Shown here piece by piece: positions 16,507 to 24,893 of a stretch of DNA of 64,000 nt. The notes beneath the pieces were generated by a model that did no database searches, was not told where the DNA came from, and saw only the letters and a list, made by a program, of their open reading frames with translations. Position numbers and translations under genes: made by a program. This DNA comes from Orenia metallireducens (GTDB lineage: Bacteria > Bacillota > Halanaerobiia > Halobacteroidales > Halobacteroidaceae): contig NZ_PVNB01000002.1 of the NCBI RefSeq assembly GCF_003001995.1, positions 62,001 through 126,000 of the forward strand, written 5' to 3'. Each line of letters starts with the position of its first letter. Within the stretch, counting starts at the first letter, position 1.

Positions 16507-17475
16507 ATGGCTTATAAATGTGAAGAGCAGTTGAAGCTTAAAGCCAACGGATTTCTGAAAAAGCTAAAAGAAGAGGGGATAGATGGTGAGATTAAGCAGA
16601 TTGGTGATTATTTGATTAGGTTAGAAATTATAGCTGAAGGGGAAAGCTGTGGTTATGTAAACCTTTATTATAGTCCTAAAAAGGACGAATATACTCTAAA
16701 AACTAATCAGTTAGAGCAAAAATCAATTACAAAGAGGATATTAATAGTATGGGATTGCGCTAATCTCAGTTCTAAACCAACAGGTGAAGAAGAGTATAAA
16801 ATCTATGTTGATGGCTCTTATTTAGATGGGAATATAGGCTATGGCTTGGTAGTCTTAAAGGGTGATAAGGTTGTTGATGAATTATCTGGTTATGTTAGTG
16901 ATCCTGATGCTCAAGATTCCAGACAAGTAGGTGGAGAGTTAGTAGCTACTCAAGAGGCAGTTAGGTGGTGTCAACAGAGAGGGATTAAGAGAGTGGCTAT
17001 CTACTATGATTTAGAGAATATTAAGAAATGGGCTACTGGGGAGTATAAGACCAATAAGCCATTAACTCAAAATTTTAAAGATTTTATGGATAGTGTCAAT
17101 ATAGAAATCAATTGGCATAAGGTTAAAGCTCATACAGGAGTTAAATGGAATGAGCGAGCTGATGAATTGGCTAAAGCAGGGGCAGCTAGTCAGGAAAGTA
17201 CAAATAATAATAGCTTAGTAGATGAGTTGGATAAAAAAGCTAAAGAATTCAGTGATTACTTACAAAGAAGGGGATATTCTGTTGATTATAAAGGTATTTA
17301 TAATTTACAGGCAGCCAAACTTGGTTTAGATGATGGCTTTCAGAATATAGGACATTTGAATATTTATAATACTAAAAAACTCCATTTGGTACCGAAATAC
17401 CATGAGCTAAGGGATAAATTTAGACAAGATGAGTTAGAAAAGTTGTGGCAGGAATTCTTAACTATAAAGAGCTAG
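16507..17475 (+). CDS. Ribonuclease HI with flanking N- and C-terminal modules
   Basis: 322 residues. The central RNase HI fold (about 97-228) keeps all catalytic acids: Asp102 (YVDGSY), Glu144 (GGELVA), Asp168 (YYDLEN) and Asp219 (NERADELAK), with His209 in the KAHTGVKWNERAD segment. It degrades the RNA of RNA-DNA hybrids. About 75 residues before and 90 after the fold look alike: each starts with a charged helix (LKANGFLKKLKEEG; AKEFSDYLQRRG) and ends in an aromatic strand (GYVNLYY; GHLNIYN). They may be duplicated nucleic-acid-binding modules, comparable in position to caulimovirus-type RNase H N-domains. ATG with AGGAGG. Monocistronic. Confidence 0.88.
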   Translation: MAYKCEEQLKLKANGFLKKLKEEGIDGEIKQIGDYLIRLEIIAEGESCGYVNLYYSPKKDEYTLKTNQLEQKSITKRILIVWDCANLSSKPTGEEEYKIYVDGSYLDGNIGYGLVVLKGDKVVDELSGYVSDPDAQDSRQVGGELVATQEAVRWCQQRGIKRVAIYYDLENIKKWATGEYKTNKPLTQNFKDFMDSVNIEINWHKVKAHTGVKWNERADELAKAGAASQESTNNNSLVDELDKKAKEFSDYLQRRGYSVDYKGIYNLQAAKLGLDDGFQNIGHLNIYNTKKLHLVPKYHELRDKFRQDELEKLWQEFLTIKS

Positions 17476-17531
17476 TTCTAAGATTTTATAGGTCTTTGAA
17501 TATACAATTTAAATATAAATTTATATTTATA

Positions 17532-17610
17532 TGGGGAGATTGTGAAACTTTAGTAATCAGTGATAAGTGAGGGGTAACGAGTAAAAATTTCTTCTCGTTA
17601 CTGTCTTAAT
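17532..17610 (+). repeat. Palindromic interspersed repeat copy
   Basis: Contains ATGGGGAGATTGTGAAACTT, then AGTAATCAGTGATAAGTGA, then GGTAACGAG...CTCGTTACT as an inverted pair and CTTAATAT at the end. It matches the copies at 42.4 kb (opposite orientation) and 59.4 kb in the same order of blocks. Confidence 0.65.
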
Positions 17611-17689
17611 ATTTATATAAAGTCTAACTTTAAGTGCAGACATCGATAGAGCTTGAATATTCATAGCTTTTATTTATAGTAAAAACCTA

Positions 17690-17717
17690 TTGATGATTAT
17701 TTTATTTATGATAAAAT
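17690..17717 (+). promoter_or_regulatory. Candidate promoter for the FliM-like micro-ORF
   Basis: TTGATG and TAAAAT separated by 16 bases, about 70 bases before the start codon at 17788. A reasonable but unproven housekeeping match in AT-rich DNA. Confidence 0.3.
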
Positions 17718-17787
17718 AAGAATAAATTAGATAATAATAGATTTTATGGTGATGCTTTAGGCTAAATGCTAATAAGGAGGTATAGCT

Positions 17788-17856
17788 ATGGGAGATGAGG
17801 TAATGTCTCAAGAAGAGATCGATGCTTTAATTGAGCAGATGAAGAATCAAAGTTAA
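17788..17856 (+). CDS. Micro-ORF resembling the FliM N-terminal CheY-binding peptide (22 aa)
   Basis: ATG at 17788, TAA at 17854, with AAGGAGG seven bases upstream and its own hairpin terminator after it. The product contains MSQEEIDALIEQM, very close to the conserved start of flagellar switch protein FliM (pattern LSQxEIDxLL), which is the docking peptide for phosphorylated CheY. No other FliM part is present, no frame continues beyond the stop, and the next gene is larA. The ribosome site and terminator argue for a real mini-gene rather than a broken fliM. It could titrate CheY or act on the flagellar switch; this is inference. Confidence 0.6.
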   Translation: MGDEVMSQEEIDALIEQMKNQS

Positions 17857-17875
17857 GTCCTATTTAAAAGCTAGC

Positions 17876-17912
17876 TAAACTGTACCTTGGAACGGGTATA
17901 GTTTATTTCTAA
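17876..17912 (+). terminator. Terminator of the FliM-like micro-ORF
   Basis: AAACTGTACC paired with GGTATAGTTT around a TTGGAACG loop, then TATTTCT. It lies about 20 bases after the stop codon. Confidence 0.6.
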
Positions 17913-18041
17913 ATTTATAGTCAATTCTTAAATAGTCACTTATGACCCTTTGTTAAGAAGGGAAATGATGATTTTTATCTAAATATAATATAAAATAGAT
18001 GATTAAGTAAAGAATAAAAACAGAAGATGGAGGAGTAGAGT

Positions 18042-19298
18042 ATGAAATTAAAGTATGGAGAAGAAAAATTAGCATTAAGTCTAGATAAGTTAGGAGAAGA
18101 AGTAGAGACATTATTACCCAATGAAAAAGAGGGGGTAGCAGATCCTTTAAAAGCTGTTAAAGCTAGCTTAGCTAACCCTATTAAATCTTTATCCTTAGAT
18201 AAATTAGTAGAGCAGAGGAATCCTAAAAAGGTAGTAATAGTAGTCAATGATGTCAGCAGATTGACACCTTATGATTATATGTTGCCACCATTATTGGAGC
18301 AGCTAGAGCAGGGTGGGGTTAAGAAAGAAGCAATTACCTTTATTATCGCTACAGGTATTCATGAGCCCAATACTGAAGAGCAGAATAGGAGAATCTTTGG
18401 TGATGAGATAGTTGATAATTATTGTTTAATATCTCATGACCCTGATAATAATTTAGTTGATTTGGGAGAGTTGAGCTCTGGAAATACTTTATTGTTAAAT
18501 AAAGAGGTTGTAGAGGCAGATTTTTTGATTACTACTGGAGTGATAACTGCTCACTATTTTGCAGGATTTTCAGGAGGGCGTAAATCTATTTTACCAGGAG
18601 TAGCAGGTAGGGAGAGCATTCAAAGAAACCATGCCCATATGGTCAATTTACTTGGTAATCTGCCTAAGATAGAGGATAATCCTGTCAGTTTAGAGATGAT
18701 TGAAGCAGCTAATAAGGTGGGAGTAGACTTTATTTTAAATGTAGTTACAAATAGTAAGAAAGAGATAGTAGAGGTAGTAGCAGGTGATTTAGAAGCAGCT
18801 TGGTATCAGGGTGTTAAGACCTCTAGTCAGATGTATCATGTTCCAATTAAGAAGAAGGTAGATGTGGCAATAGTCAGTGCAGGAGGCTATCCAAAGGATA
18901 TTAATATTTATCAGGCCCAAAAGGCTTTAGACAATGCTGATTATGCTGTTAAGGATGGAGGAACAATCGTGCTTTTGGCAGAATGTCGAGCAGGTTTGGG
19001 AGAGGATGTCTTTGAAGAGTGGCTAAATACTGCCACAAGACCTGAAGATAATATAGAAAGAATTAAAGAACGCTTTGTAATTGGTGGCCATAAAGCTTTT
19101 GCCATTAGTAAGGTGGTTTTAAACAAGGAGTTTATCTTAATTTCTGAGTTTAATCAAGAGATTACAGAGCTAATGTTTGCTAAGAAGATGAATAATCTAG
19201 ATGAAGTGTTATCTTATCTAGCTGATAAATATAATAAGAAGTATAGTTCTATTATTATGCCTCAGGGAGGTTTAACAGTACCAGTTATGGAAAAGTAA
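18042..19298 (+). CDS. larA: Nickel-dependent lactate racemase family protein
   Basis: 418 residues. LarA interconverts D- and L-lactate (some homologues act on other 2-hydroxyacids) using a nickel-pincer cofactor attached to a lysine. Expected residues are present: His107 in ATGIHEP, His171 in TAHYFAGFSGGRK, Lys181 in that same motif as cofactor attachment site, and histidines 197/199 in RNHAHM. ATG start, preceded by GGAGGAG. The cofactor-making genes larB, larC and larE are not in the window, so they must be elsewhere or the substrate and cofactor route differ. Length is normal. Confidence 0.88.
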   Translation: MKLKYGEEKLALSLDKLGEEVETLLPNEKEGVADPLKAVKASLANPIKSLSLDKLVEQRNPKKVVIVVNDVSRLTPYDYMLPPLLEQLEQGGVKKEAITFIIATGIHEPNTEEQNRRIFGDEIVDNYCLISHDPDNNLVDLGELSSGNTLLLNKEVVEADFLITTGVITAHYFAGFSGGRKSILPGVAGRESIQRNHAHMVNLLGNLPKIEDNPVSLEMIEAANKVGVDFILNVVTNSKKEIVEVVAGDLEAAWYQGVKTSSQMYHVPIKKKVDVAIVSAGGYPKDINIYQAQKALDNADYAVKDGGTIVLLAECRAGLGEDVFEEWLNTATRPEDNIERIKERFVIGGHKAFAISKVVLNKEFILISEFNQEITELMFAKKMNNLDEVLSYLADKYNKKYSSIIMPQGGLTVPVMEK

Positions 19299-19359
19299 TT
19301 TTTCAATTTTTCTAAAATTGCTTACCTAGATCTTAGTTAATTTTGAAAGGAGGAATAAG

Positions 19360-19920
19360 ATGGTTGAACTAAAGAAAGTAGATGCTTTATCAGCAGCAAA
19401 AGTATATGTATTAACAATAATGCCTTTTTTATTACTTGGCTTTTTATTGAATTTAACTGTAGTGTTGGCTGGAGGAGATGTAACAGAATTGTTCTTGGGC
19501 CTAGTACAAATTGTTTTTGCTTTCATAGGTACCTTTATTGGTGCTAAAATTTATAATTTTCTTGCAGCTAGAGTCGGTGGTTTAAAGGCTGAAGTAGTAA
19601 GTTTAGAGTCCAAACTATCTGAAGGGAGGAAGGAAAGGATGATAGAGGTTAAGAGCTTTGACATTAAGTCAATTGTCAAGATTTATGGAGCCATAGCAGC
19701 AGCTATCTCCTTAATCTTTGCTATATTTGCCTTGATTTTTGGAATTTTAGCGGGTGAGATGTCTTTAGTAAGTTTAGCTATAGTCTCTCCAATCATTTAT
19801 ATTGTTTTAGGAATAATATTTAGTGCTTTAATGGGATGGATTTATAATTTTGTTGCTGCTAAGCTTGGAGGAGTTAAAGTAGAATTAGAAGGAAAGATTG
19901 AGGAGGATAGCATTGTTTAG
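19360..19920 (+). CDS. Membrane protein with internal duplication (DUF3566-like)
   Basis: 186 residues made of two similar ~85-residue halves. Each half has two membrane segments and ends in a matching motif: IYNFLAARVGGLKAE near residue 67 and IYNFVAAKLGGVKVE near 158. Such motifs resemble small membrane proteins of the DUF3566 type, but this assignment is tentative. ATG with AAAGGAGGA upstream. Its stop overlaps the start of the next gene, so the two products are probably made together. Function unknown. Confidence 0.65.
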   Translation: MVELKKVDALSAAKVYVLTIMPFLLLGFLLNLTVVLAGGDVTELFLGLVQIVFAFIGTFIGAKIYNFLAARVGGLKAEVVSLESKLSEGRKERMIEVKSFDIKSIVKIYGAIAAAISLIFAIFALIFGILAGEMSLVSLAIVSPIIYIVLGIIFSALMGWIYNFVAAKLGGVKVELEGKIEEDSIV

Positions 19921-20317
19921 ATTGATTAAAAGAGTAATTGGGCTATCAATTATGATAATATTTATTGCAATAGCTATATTTGCTTATAACCTCTATCAAA
20001 GTGAAGACTTTAATGATTTAAATATCTCTAAATTAGTTGAATATCCTCTCGAAAAATTTCAAGAGCTACTAGGTGAGAATAAAGAGATAATTAAGGTCTT
20101 AAATGATTTGCAGGATGATGGAATTAAGCTTAATCAACAGCTAGTAGCTAAGATTAGTGAAGAGGTTGAAGGTAATGGTGATAAGATTGAGGTTATAAAG
20201 GTGGTGGGAGAGGAGTTGCTAAAGGATAATCCTGATTATGATAGGGTTCTTGAAGAGTTGAATAAGTTAGGTATTGATATCTCTAAAGAAGAATTAATGA
20301 AGTTAAAGAAGGAGTAA
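19913..20317 (+). CDS. Small membrane-anchored hypothetical protein
   Basis: 134 residues from the TTG at 19913, chosen because AGGAGG lies six bases upstream; it overlaps the previous gene by eight bases, implying translational coupling. One membrane segment (about 8-26) is followed by a charged helical, probably extracytoplasmic, region rich in Glu and Lys, with two similar C-terminal helices. No family is recognised. Coupling suggests it works with the duplicated membrane protein before it. Confidence 0.6.
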   Translation: MFRLIKRVIGLSIMIIFIAIAIFAYNLYQSEDFNDLNISKLVEYPLEKFQELLGENKEIIKVLNDLQDDGIKLNQQLVAKISEEVEGNGDKIEVIKVVGEELLKDNPDYDRVLEELNKLGIDISKEELMKLKKE

Positions 20318-20658
20318 AATAGAAAAAAATAAGATTACTTTGTTAGAAGATTGAATAACTAAAAATAAATTGACCATAACAGCAGGATTTTAGTGATGTT
20401 ATGGTCAATTTTATTTATGTCAAAAGTAATATTAGAGATTAAAGAAGTTTTCTATTTATTTATCAATTGTTATAGATGTCAAATTAAAATGCTGAAATAA
20501 AATCTTTAATATTTTAATCTCTTTGCCTTTGATTTATCAGATGTTATTCTTTATTAATGGATTGAGTATAGAAATCTTGTATAAAGATCCTTTGAGATAA
20601 GTATATTATTTTTGGAAGGTTTAATTATCAAAACTACCACCAAAAGGGGAGTAGACAA
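20318..20658. other. Spacer with terminator, otherwise empty
   Basis: About 340 bases. Apart from the terminator at 20367-20411 and the ribosome site just before the next gene, no feature was recognised. Confidence 0.5.
20367..20411 (+). terminator. Terminator of the membrane-protein pair
   Basis: AAATTGACCATAACA paired with TGTTATGGTCAATTT around a 15-base loop, followed by TTATTTAT. Confidence 0.75.
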
Positions 20659-21102
20659 ATGGAAGAGATGATAGGCTGCTGTGGTCACAAGTGTAATCTT
20701 TGCTTAGCTTATAGAGAGAATATCACTAGTAAAAGTGATCAAAGAAGGCTAAGTGAAGGATGGTCAAAGTACTTTGGTCTAGATATTTCTGCTGATGAGG
20801 TCTATTGTTATGGTTGTTCTATCCAGATTGAGGGGGTAAAGAGAATCAACAAAGTTTGTGAGGTTCGTAGTTGTGTATTAGATAAGAAGTTAGAGAATTG
20901 TGCTAGTTGCAATCAATATCCTTGTACTCAAATATCAATCAAGATCTTAGAATATAAAGTTCTAGATGAGTTCAGTGAGCAGATCCCCTTAGAGGATTAT
21001 CAAGATTTTATCAAACCTTATCAGAGTAAGAAGGTTTTAGAGGATTTAATGAATAATTCATCATGTAAAGCAGAGAAGAGGATGGTCAGTGGAATCAGAT
21101 AA
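20659..21102 (+). CDS. DUF3795 cysteine-rich protein
   Basis: 147 residues with at least twelve cysteines, beginning GCCGHKCNLCLAY, the signature of DUF3795, with further clusters in YCYGCS, KVCEVRSC, NCASCNQYPCTQ. It is probably a small cytoplasmic zinc-binding protein; its biological role is not known. ATG start with AAAGGGGAG upstream. Monocistronic, just before the pilus operon but about 190 bases away. Confidence 0.8.
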   Translation: MEEMIGCCGHKCNLCLAYRENITSKSDQRRLSEGWSKYFGLDISADEVYCYGCSIQIEGVKRINKVCEVRSCVLDKKLENCASCNQYPCTQISIKILEYKVLDEFSEQIPLEDYQDFIKPYQSKKVLEDLMNNSSCKAEKRMVSGIR

Positions 21103-21289
21103 TACCAGCTATTAAAATAATATAAATAATAAATTATCCTTAAGATCATAAAAAATTAATCAAATTAGCCCTTTTATTAATCATTACTCAATAATTAGAG
21201 GTAATTTAAAAGAGGAATTTATCTTGGAATGTAGTATTGATATGGTAGATGAACTAATGAATTTTAGACATTGATTGATTTAGCAAGGG

Positions 21290-22519
21290 GTGAGACTGAT
21301 AGATAAAGTATTTAATTATAGAGTTAGAGATGCTAGTAGCAAGGTGTTATCAGGCCATCTTAATGCCCAAAGTAGAAAGATAGCTATTCGACGTTTGAGA
21401 AATCAAGGCTATTATGTGGTTGAGATAGAAGAGCAAGGCAAGAGCTTTTTTACTCTTAGTTGGGATTATCCCTTTAATAGGTTTAAAAGAGTAGATTTAA
21501 GGGAGCTAGCAGTCTTTTCACGCCAGTTGTCTACTCTAATAGAGTCAGGAATACCCTTAGTTGCTGCATTAAAGTTATTAACAGAAGAGACAGATCATCC
21601 TAAAATGAAATCAGCTTTATCTGATATTAGAAAGAATGTAGAGCAAGGGATGTATTTGGCTGATGCTTTAGAGCAAGAGAAGGATATTTTTCCTGAAATA
21701 TTGATAAAGATGGTAGCAACAGGTGAACAGGTCGGAGCTTTAGCCTATGTCTTAAATGAGATGAGTGAATATTTTATCAGGGAGAGAAAATTTAAAAGGG
21801 AGCTGCTTTCTATTATCTCTTATCCTACTATTATCTTGGTAATGACAATAGTGGTAGGTCTATTTATTGTGACTAATATCTTACCTAAGTTTGTTAATCT
21901 CTTTGTTAAGATGAGATTAGAGCCACCTTTACTTACCAAAATATTATTGGCAGGTGGTACTTTTATAGCAGAGCACTGGTATTTGCTGATACTCTTCTTT
22001 AATCTCATAATATTGGCTTTAAATTATTATTATCGGCAGGATGAAGGTAGGTATAAAGTAGATAGTTTACTGTTGAAGTTACCTATTGTTGGAACTCTGA
22101 TTATCAAGATGGAGATTGCTCGTTTTACTAAAAGTCTAAGTCTATTATCTAGAAGTGGTCTTCCTATTCTGCAATCTTTAGATACTTTAAGTGGGAGTAT
22201 CTACAATTCGGTTCTTGCCAAGACGATTAGCGAAGCCAAGAAGGAGATTCAAGGTGGAAAGAGTTTGACAGCTACATTAAAGGACAACCCCTTTTTTTCT
22301 AAAATGGTACTTAAGATGCTAAAAACAGGGGAAGAGACTGGGAAGCTAGAGGAGATGTTGCTCAGTATATCTGAACTTTATGAGCAAGATTTTAAAGAGG
22401 GCTTAGACGGAGTTATGTCTATGCTAGAGCCTGCTCTAATCCTCTTATTAGGGCTTGTTATTATATTTATTATCTTCTCTACGATGATGCCGATGTACCA
22501 AATGATCAATCAGGTTTAA
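21290..22519 (+). CDS. pilC: Type IV pilus / type II secretion inner membrane platform protein
   Basis: About 409 residues with the GspF/PilC layout: a short N-domain (VFNYRVRDASSKVLSGHL), then two homologous T2SSF domains (about 68-190 and 270-395), each followed by membrane segments, three in all. The repeated GVPLxxAL/GExxG-type signatures are ESGIPLVAALKLL with GEQVGAL and RSGLPILQSLDTL with GEETGKL. It anchors the pilus assembly machine in the inner membrane. The GTG at 21290 overlaps AAGGGG, so the true start might be a few codons later. First gene of the pilus operon; no pilB or pilT precedes it. Confidence 0.9.
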   Translation: MRLIDKVFNYRVRDASSKVLSGHLNAQSRKIAIRRLRNQGYYVVEIEEQGKSFFTLSWDYPFNRFKRVDLRELAVFSRQLSTLIESGIPLVAALKLLTEETDHPKMKSALSDIRKNVEQGMYLADALEQEKDIFPEILIKMVATGEQVGALAYVLNEMSEYFIRERKFKRELLSIISYPTIILVMTIVVGLFIVTNILPKFVNLFVKMRLEPPLLTKILLAGGTFIAEHWYLLILFFNLIILALNYYYRQDEGRYKVDSLLLKLPIVGTLIIKMEIARFTKSLSLLSRSGLPILQSLDTLSGSIYNSVLAKTISEAKKEIQGGKSLTATLKDNPFFSKMVLKMLKTGEETGKLEEMLLSISELYEQDFKEGLDGVMSMLEPALILLLGLVIIFIIFSTMMPMYQMINQV

Positions 22520-22590
22520 GTGATAGTGATTAGTAAATTAATTTAATTGATATAGAAATAAAGATAATTATTTAATCAAGGAGGAATCAG

Positions 22591-23031
22591 ATGTTTAAAA
22601 GAGAAGATGCCTTTACTTTAATAGAATTGATGATAGTAATCTCAGTTATAGGTATTTTAATTGGAATGATAATACCTAATGGAGCTAAAGTCCAAGAGAA
22701 GGCTGATGAGACTGTGGTTAAGTATCACTTGAATCTCTTAGATAACTTTAATCAAGCTTTAAAGGGGGAATATGGTAGGTATCCCAATTCAGTAACGGGC
22801 AAGGATATTCCCGATGTCCTTAAAGATTATGCTTCAGTAGATGATAATTATAAATATATTTCCAATAATTTAGATGATAAGAACTTCAATAATGACCCTA
22901 CTGATGATTCTTTCAACTCTAGTACTTATATAATCTATTACGATTTCAAGATTGGTGGTCAGTATTATTATGTAGATAGTCTAGATAAGAGGATTAAAAG
23001 GAGCAAGGAGATACCAACCTTAGCTTATTAA
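22591..23031 (+). CDS. Type IV prepilin-like protein, major-type, copy 1
   Basis: 146 residues with a short leader, then the pilin signature AFTLIELMIVISVIGILIG. The residue before the cleavage site is Ala rather than the usual Gly; Glu is at +5. The body is aromatic and ends in a YYYVDS stretch. It is clearly homologous to the next gene, especially in the first 35 residues and the GGxYYYVDS region. After cleavage by a prepilin peptidase it would form pilus or pseudopilus subunits. ATG with AAGGAGGA. Which of the two tandem pilins is the major subunit cannot be told. Confidence 0.88.
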   Translation: MFKREDAFTLIELMIVISVIGILIGMIIPNGAKVQEKADETVVKYHLNLLDNFNQALKGEYGRYPNSVTGKDIPDVLKDYASVDDNYKYISNNLDDKNFNNDPTDDSFNSSTYIIYYDFKIGGQYYYVDSLDKRIKRSKEIPTLAY

Positions 23032-23072
23032 GATAATCAATTTGTTAATTACCATATATAAAGGAGCTTAGT

Positions 23073-23543
23073 ATGTTCAAGCAATTTCAAGGTGAAGCAG
23101 GATTTACATTAATAGAACTTATGATAGTAATTTCGGTTATTGCCATCTTATTGGCAATGATTATCCCCAATGGGGCAAAGGTTCAAGAGAAGTCAGAGCT
23201 GACAGTGGTTAAGAAGCAATTGAAGAACTTAAGGAGCTTTAATGAAGTGTTAAAGATAGAGTATAAAAATTATCCTAGTTATGGAGGTAGTAGCTATTTA
23301 CTGCCAGATGCTTTACAAGAGTATCTATCTTTAGAGGATAATAACTATAAATATCTATCTGATGGTAGGTGGGATACTAATAATTTTGATGGAGAATTCA
23401 AGGAATTTGGAGAGAAGGCCGATGTCTTTGGAGCTACTAAATATATTATCTGGTATGACAATAAGCTTGGGGGAAGATATTATTATGTAGATAGTTCTAA
23501 CTACGAAATTCAAAGCAGTGCAGAGAAGCCAAGCTTACCTTAA
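23073..23543 (+). CDS. Type IV prepilin-like protein, major-type, copy 2
   Basis: 156 residues, with the normal cleavage site GFTLIELMIVISVIAILLA after a nine-residue leader (MFKQFQGEA). It shares IPNGAKVQEK and GGRYYYVDS with the preceding pilin, so the pair is a tandem duplication that has diverged. The C-terminal half is rich in Tyr and Asp/Asn, as expected for surface-exposed pilins in salty habitats. A hairpin follows within the operon and may set higher levels of these pilins than of the downstream minor ones. ATG with AAGGAG. Confidence 0.9.
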   Translation: MFKQFQGEAGFTLIELMIVISVIAILLAMIIPNGAKVQEKSELTVVKKQLKNLRSFNEVLKIEYKNYPSYGGSSYLLPDALQEYLSLEDNNYKYLSDGRWDTNNFDGEFKEFGEKADVFGATKYIIWYDNKLGGRYYYVDSSNYEIQSSAEKPSLP

Positions 23544-23563
23544 TTGGATAGCTAAATTAAATC

Positions 23564-23588
23564 TTTACCCAGCATAATGCTGGGTAAA
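23564..23588 (+). terminator. Intra-operon hairpin after the major-type pilins
   Basis: TTTACCCAGCATAATGCTGGGTAAA followed by TTACTTTATT. It sits between the second pilin and the minor-pilin genes and probably acts as a partial terminator or an mRNA-stabilising stem. Confidence 0.55.
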
Positions 23589-23612
23589 TTACTTTATTAT
23601 TAGAGGTGGATT

Positions 23613-24020
23613 ATGTTTAAATCTCAAGGTGGATTTAGCCTAATAGAGGTTTTAATTGCTCTAGTAGTGCTAGGGATAATTGTTAGTGGTCTCTTAGATT
23701 TTTGGGCAATCAATGATAGGTTAGTTGAGAGGACTGGGGCTAGACTACAGGCACTAAGTTTAGCTAAGATGAGTATTGAGAGTTTTAAAGCTGAATTGAT
23801 AGAGTCTGATAGGAGCAAGCCCTTTGTTAAAAGGCTTCAGCAGATAAAGCTTAAAGAAGTAGAGGAAGAAGAAAGAAATTTTAAAAAGTGGTATCCACAG
23901 CTGACTTTTAAACGGGAGATAACTTTTGAGGAGAATGATGCTAGTAGTTACTGGGTGATAGTTAAAGTGGCTTGGGATAATAGAAATTTAGAGCTTAGGC
24001 GACTATTTGCTGAGCGTTGA
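23613..24020 (+). CDS. Minor pilin-like protein, PilV/GspI type
   Basis: 135 residues; leader MFKSQGG then FSLIEVLIALVVLGIIVSG, the prepilin motif with Glu5. The body is short and mostly helical at first (AKMSIESFKAEL), then beta-rich, in the PilV/GspI position of the operon. Minor pilins of this type prime assembly at the pilus tip. ATG with AGAGGTGG upstream. Assignment to PilV versus GspI is not decisive from sequence alone. Confidence 0.8.
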   Translation: MFKSQGGFSLIEVLIALVVLGIIVSGLLDFWAINDRLVERTGARLQALSLAKMSIESFKAELIESDRSKPFVKRLQQIKLKEVEEEERNFKKWYPQLTFKREITFEENDASSYWVIVKVAWDNRNLELRRLFAER

Positions 24021-24051
24021 TTTTGCTTATTAAGGAGGCAGTTAAAGCAGG

Positions 24052-24489
24052 ATGTCTGGTAAAGAAGAGGGCTTTAGTTTAGTAGAGATACTGATTGTAA
24101 TTACAGTAATGGCAGTAATTTTGTCGCTGTTGTATAATCTACAGCTAGTAGGCAGTAATCTGTGGAGAAGGGATACGGATAGACTAGAGTTACAGTTAGA
24201 TTCGCTACTTTTTTTAAAGCAGATTAATCAAGACTTAAGAGCGACTGGAGAGTTGAGCTTAGTTGCTGATAATTCAACTTTGACATTGCAGCTAGATAAT
24301 GAAGAGTTGATCTACTACTTCTTTGATAAGTCTGCTATCTATCGCAATGGGGAGAAGGTAATTGGTTTTGTGGAGTCGTCTCCTTTTCAACTAGAGAATA
24401 GTGGGCTATTGACTATAGATTTGATGTTAAAGAAGAATACAGAGACTTATCGAGTAGTAGATAAAATTTCTACAAAAGATAATTTTTAA
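24052..24489 (+). CDS. Minor pilin-like protein, PilW/GspJ type
   Basis: 145 residues; leader MSGKEEG then FSLVEILIVITVMAVILSL. The pattern RRDTDRLELQLDSLLFLKQINQDLRATG, a helix followed by beta-strands, fits PilW/GspJ-like minor pilins that form the tip complex. It follows the PilV/GspI-like gene and precedes a PilX-like gene, matching the usual order. The ATG is preceded by GGAGGC at a long spacing of about 13 bases, so expression may be modest. Function inferred from motif and operon. Confidence 0.78.
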   Translation: MSGKEEGFSLVEILIVITVMAVILSLLYNLQLVGSNLWRRDTDRLELQLDSLLFLKQINQDLRATGELSLVADNSTLTLQLDNEELIYYFFDKSAIYRNGEKVIGFVESSPFQLENSGLLTIDLMLKKNTETYRVVDKISTKDNF

Positions 24490-24501
24490 GAGGGGATTAA
24501 G

Positions 24502-24852
24502 ATGCTAAAACAGCAGGAAGGTGCTATTACTATCTTTGTGCTATCTATATTTTTAGCCTTGATGGTTTTAATAGGTGGGGTTATTGAAGTGCTTAATAGT
24601 CAATTTGCTCTGTTAGAGAAGAAGGAAGATAGCTTGCAGGCTCTATATCTGGCTGAATCTGGGATAGAGCAAGCAAGAGTAAAGATTAAAGCAGGAGAGA
24701 TTGATAGCTTTAGGCAAGAGGTTATAGTTAATGGGCGATATAATGGTAGCTATGAGGTTACAATTACTATTGAAGGTGATAAAAATCAAGTGATTTCTAC
24801 TGGTAACTTTCAAGGCAGAAAGAAGGTCTTAAAGAGAATAATAAGCAATTAA
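24502..24852 (+). CDS. PilX-like minor pilin assembly protein
   Basis: 116 residues; N-terminal segment GAITIFVLSIFLALMVLIGG (about 7-26), then LYLAESGIEQARVKIKAGE, a hallmark of PilX/GspK-type N-terminal regions. The FTLIE motif is replaced by AITIFV, so it may not be cleaved as a standard prepilin. It is much shorter than GspK. It sits 12 bases after the PilW-like gene with AGAGGGG upstream. Probably part of the tip-initiation complex. Confidence 0.72.
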   Translation: MLKQQEGAITIFVLSIFLALMVLIGGVIEVLNSQFALLEKKEDSLQALYLAESGIEQARVKIKAGEIDSFRQEVIVNGRYNGSYEVTITIEGDKNQVISTGNFQGRKKVLKRIISN

Positions 24853-24893
24853 ATTAATTAAACTTGAGGTGATTGAAGAAGGGGGTTGGTAGA

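Noticed and set aside
21224-21274. Short frame ending SIDMVDELMNFRH before pilC
   Set aside because: Ribosome site is weak and the frame extends upstream without a start; may be a decayed remnant but nothing identifies it.
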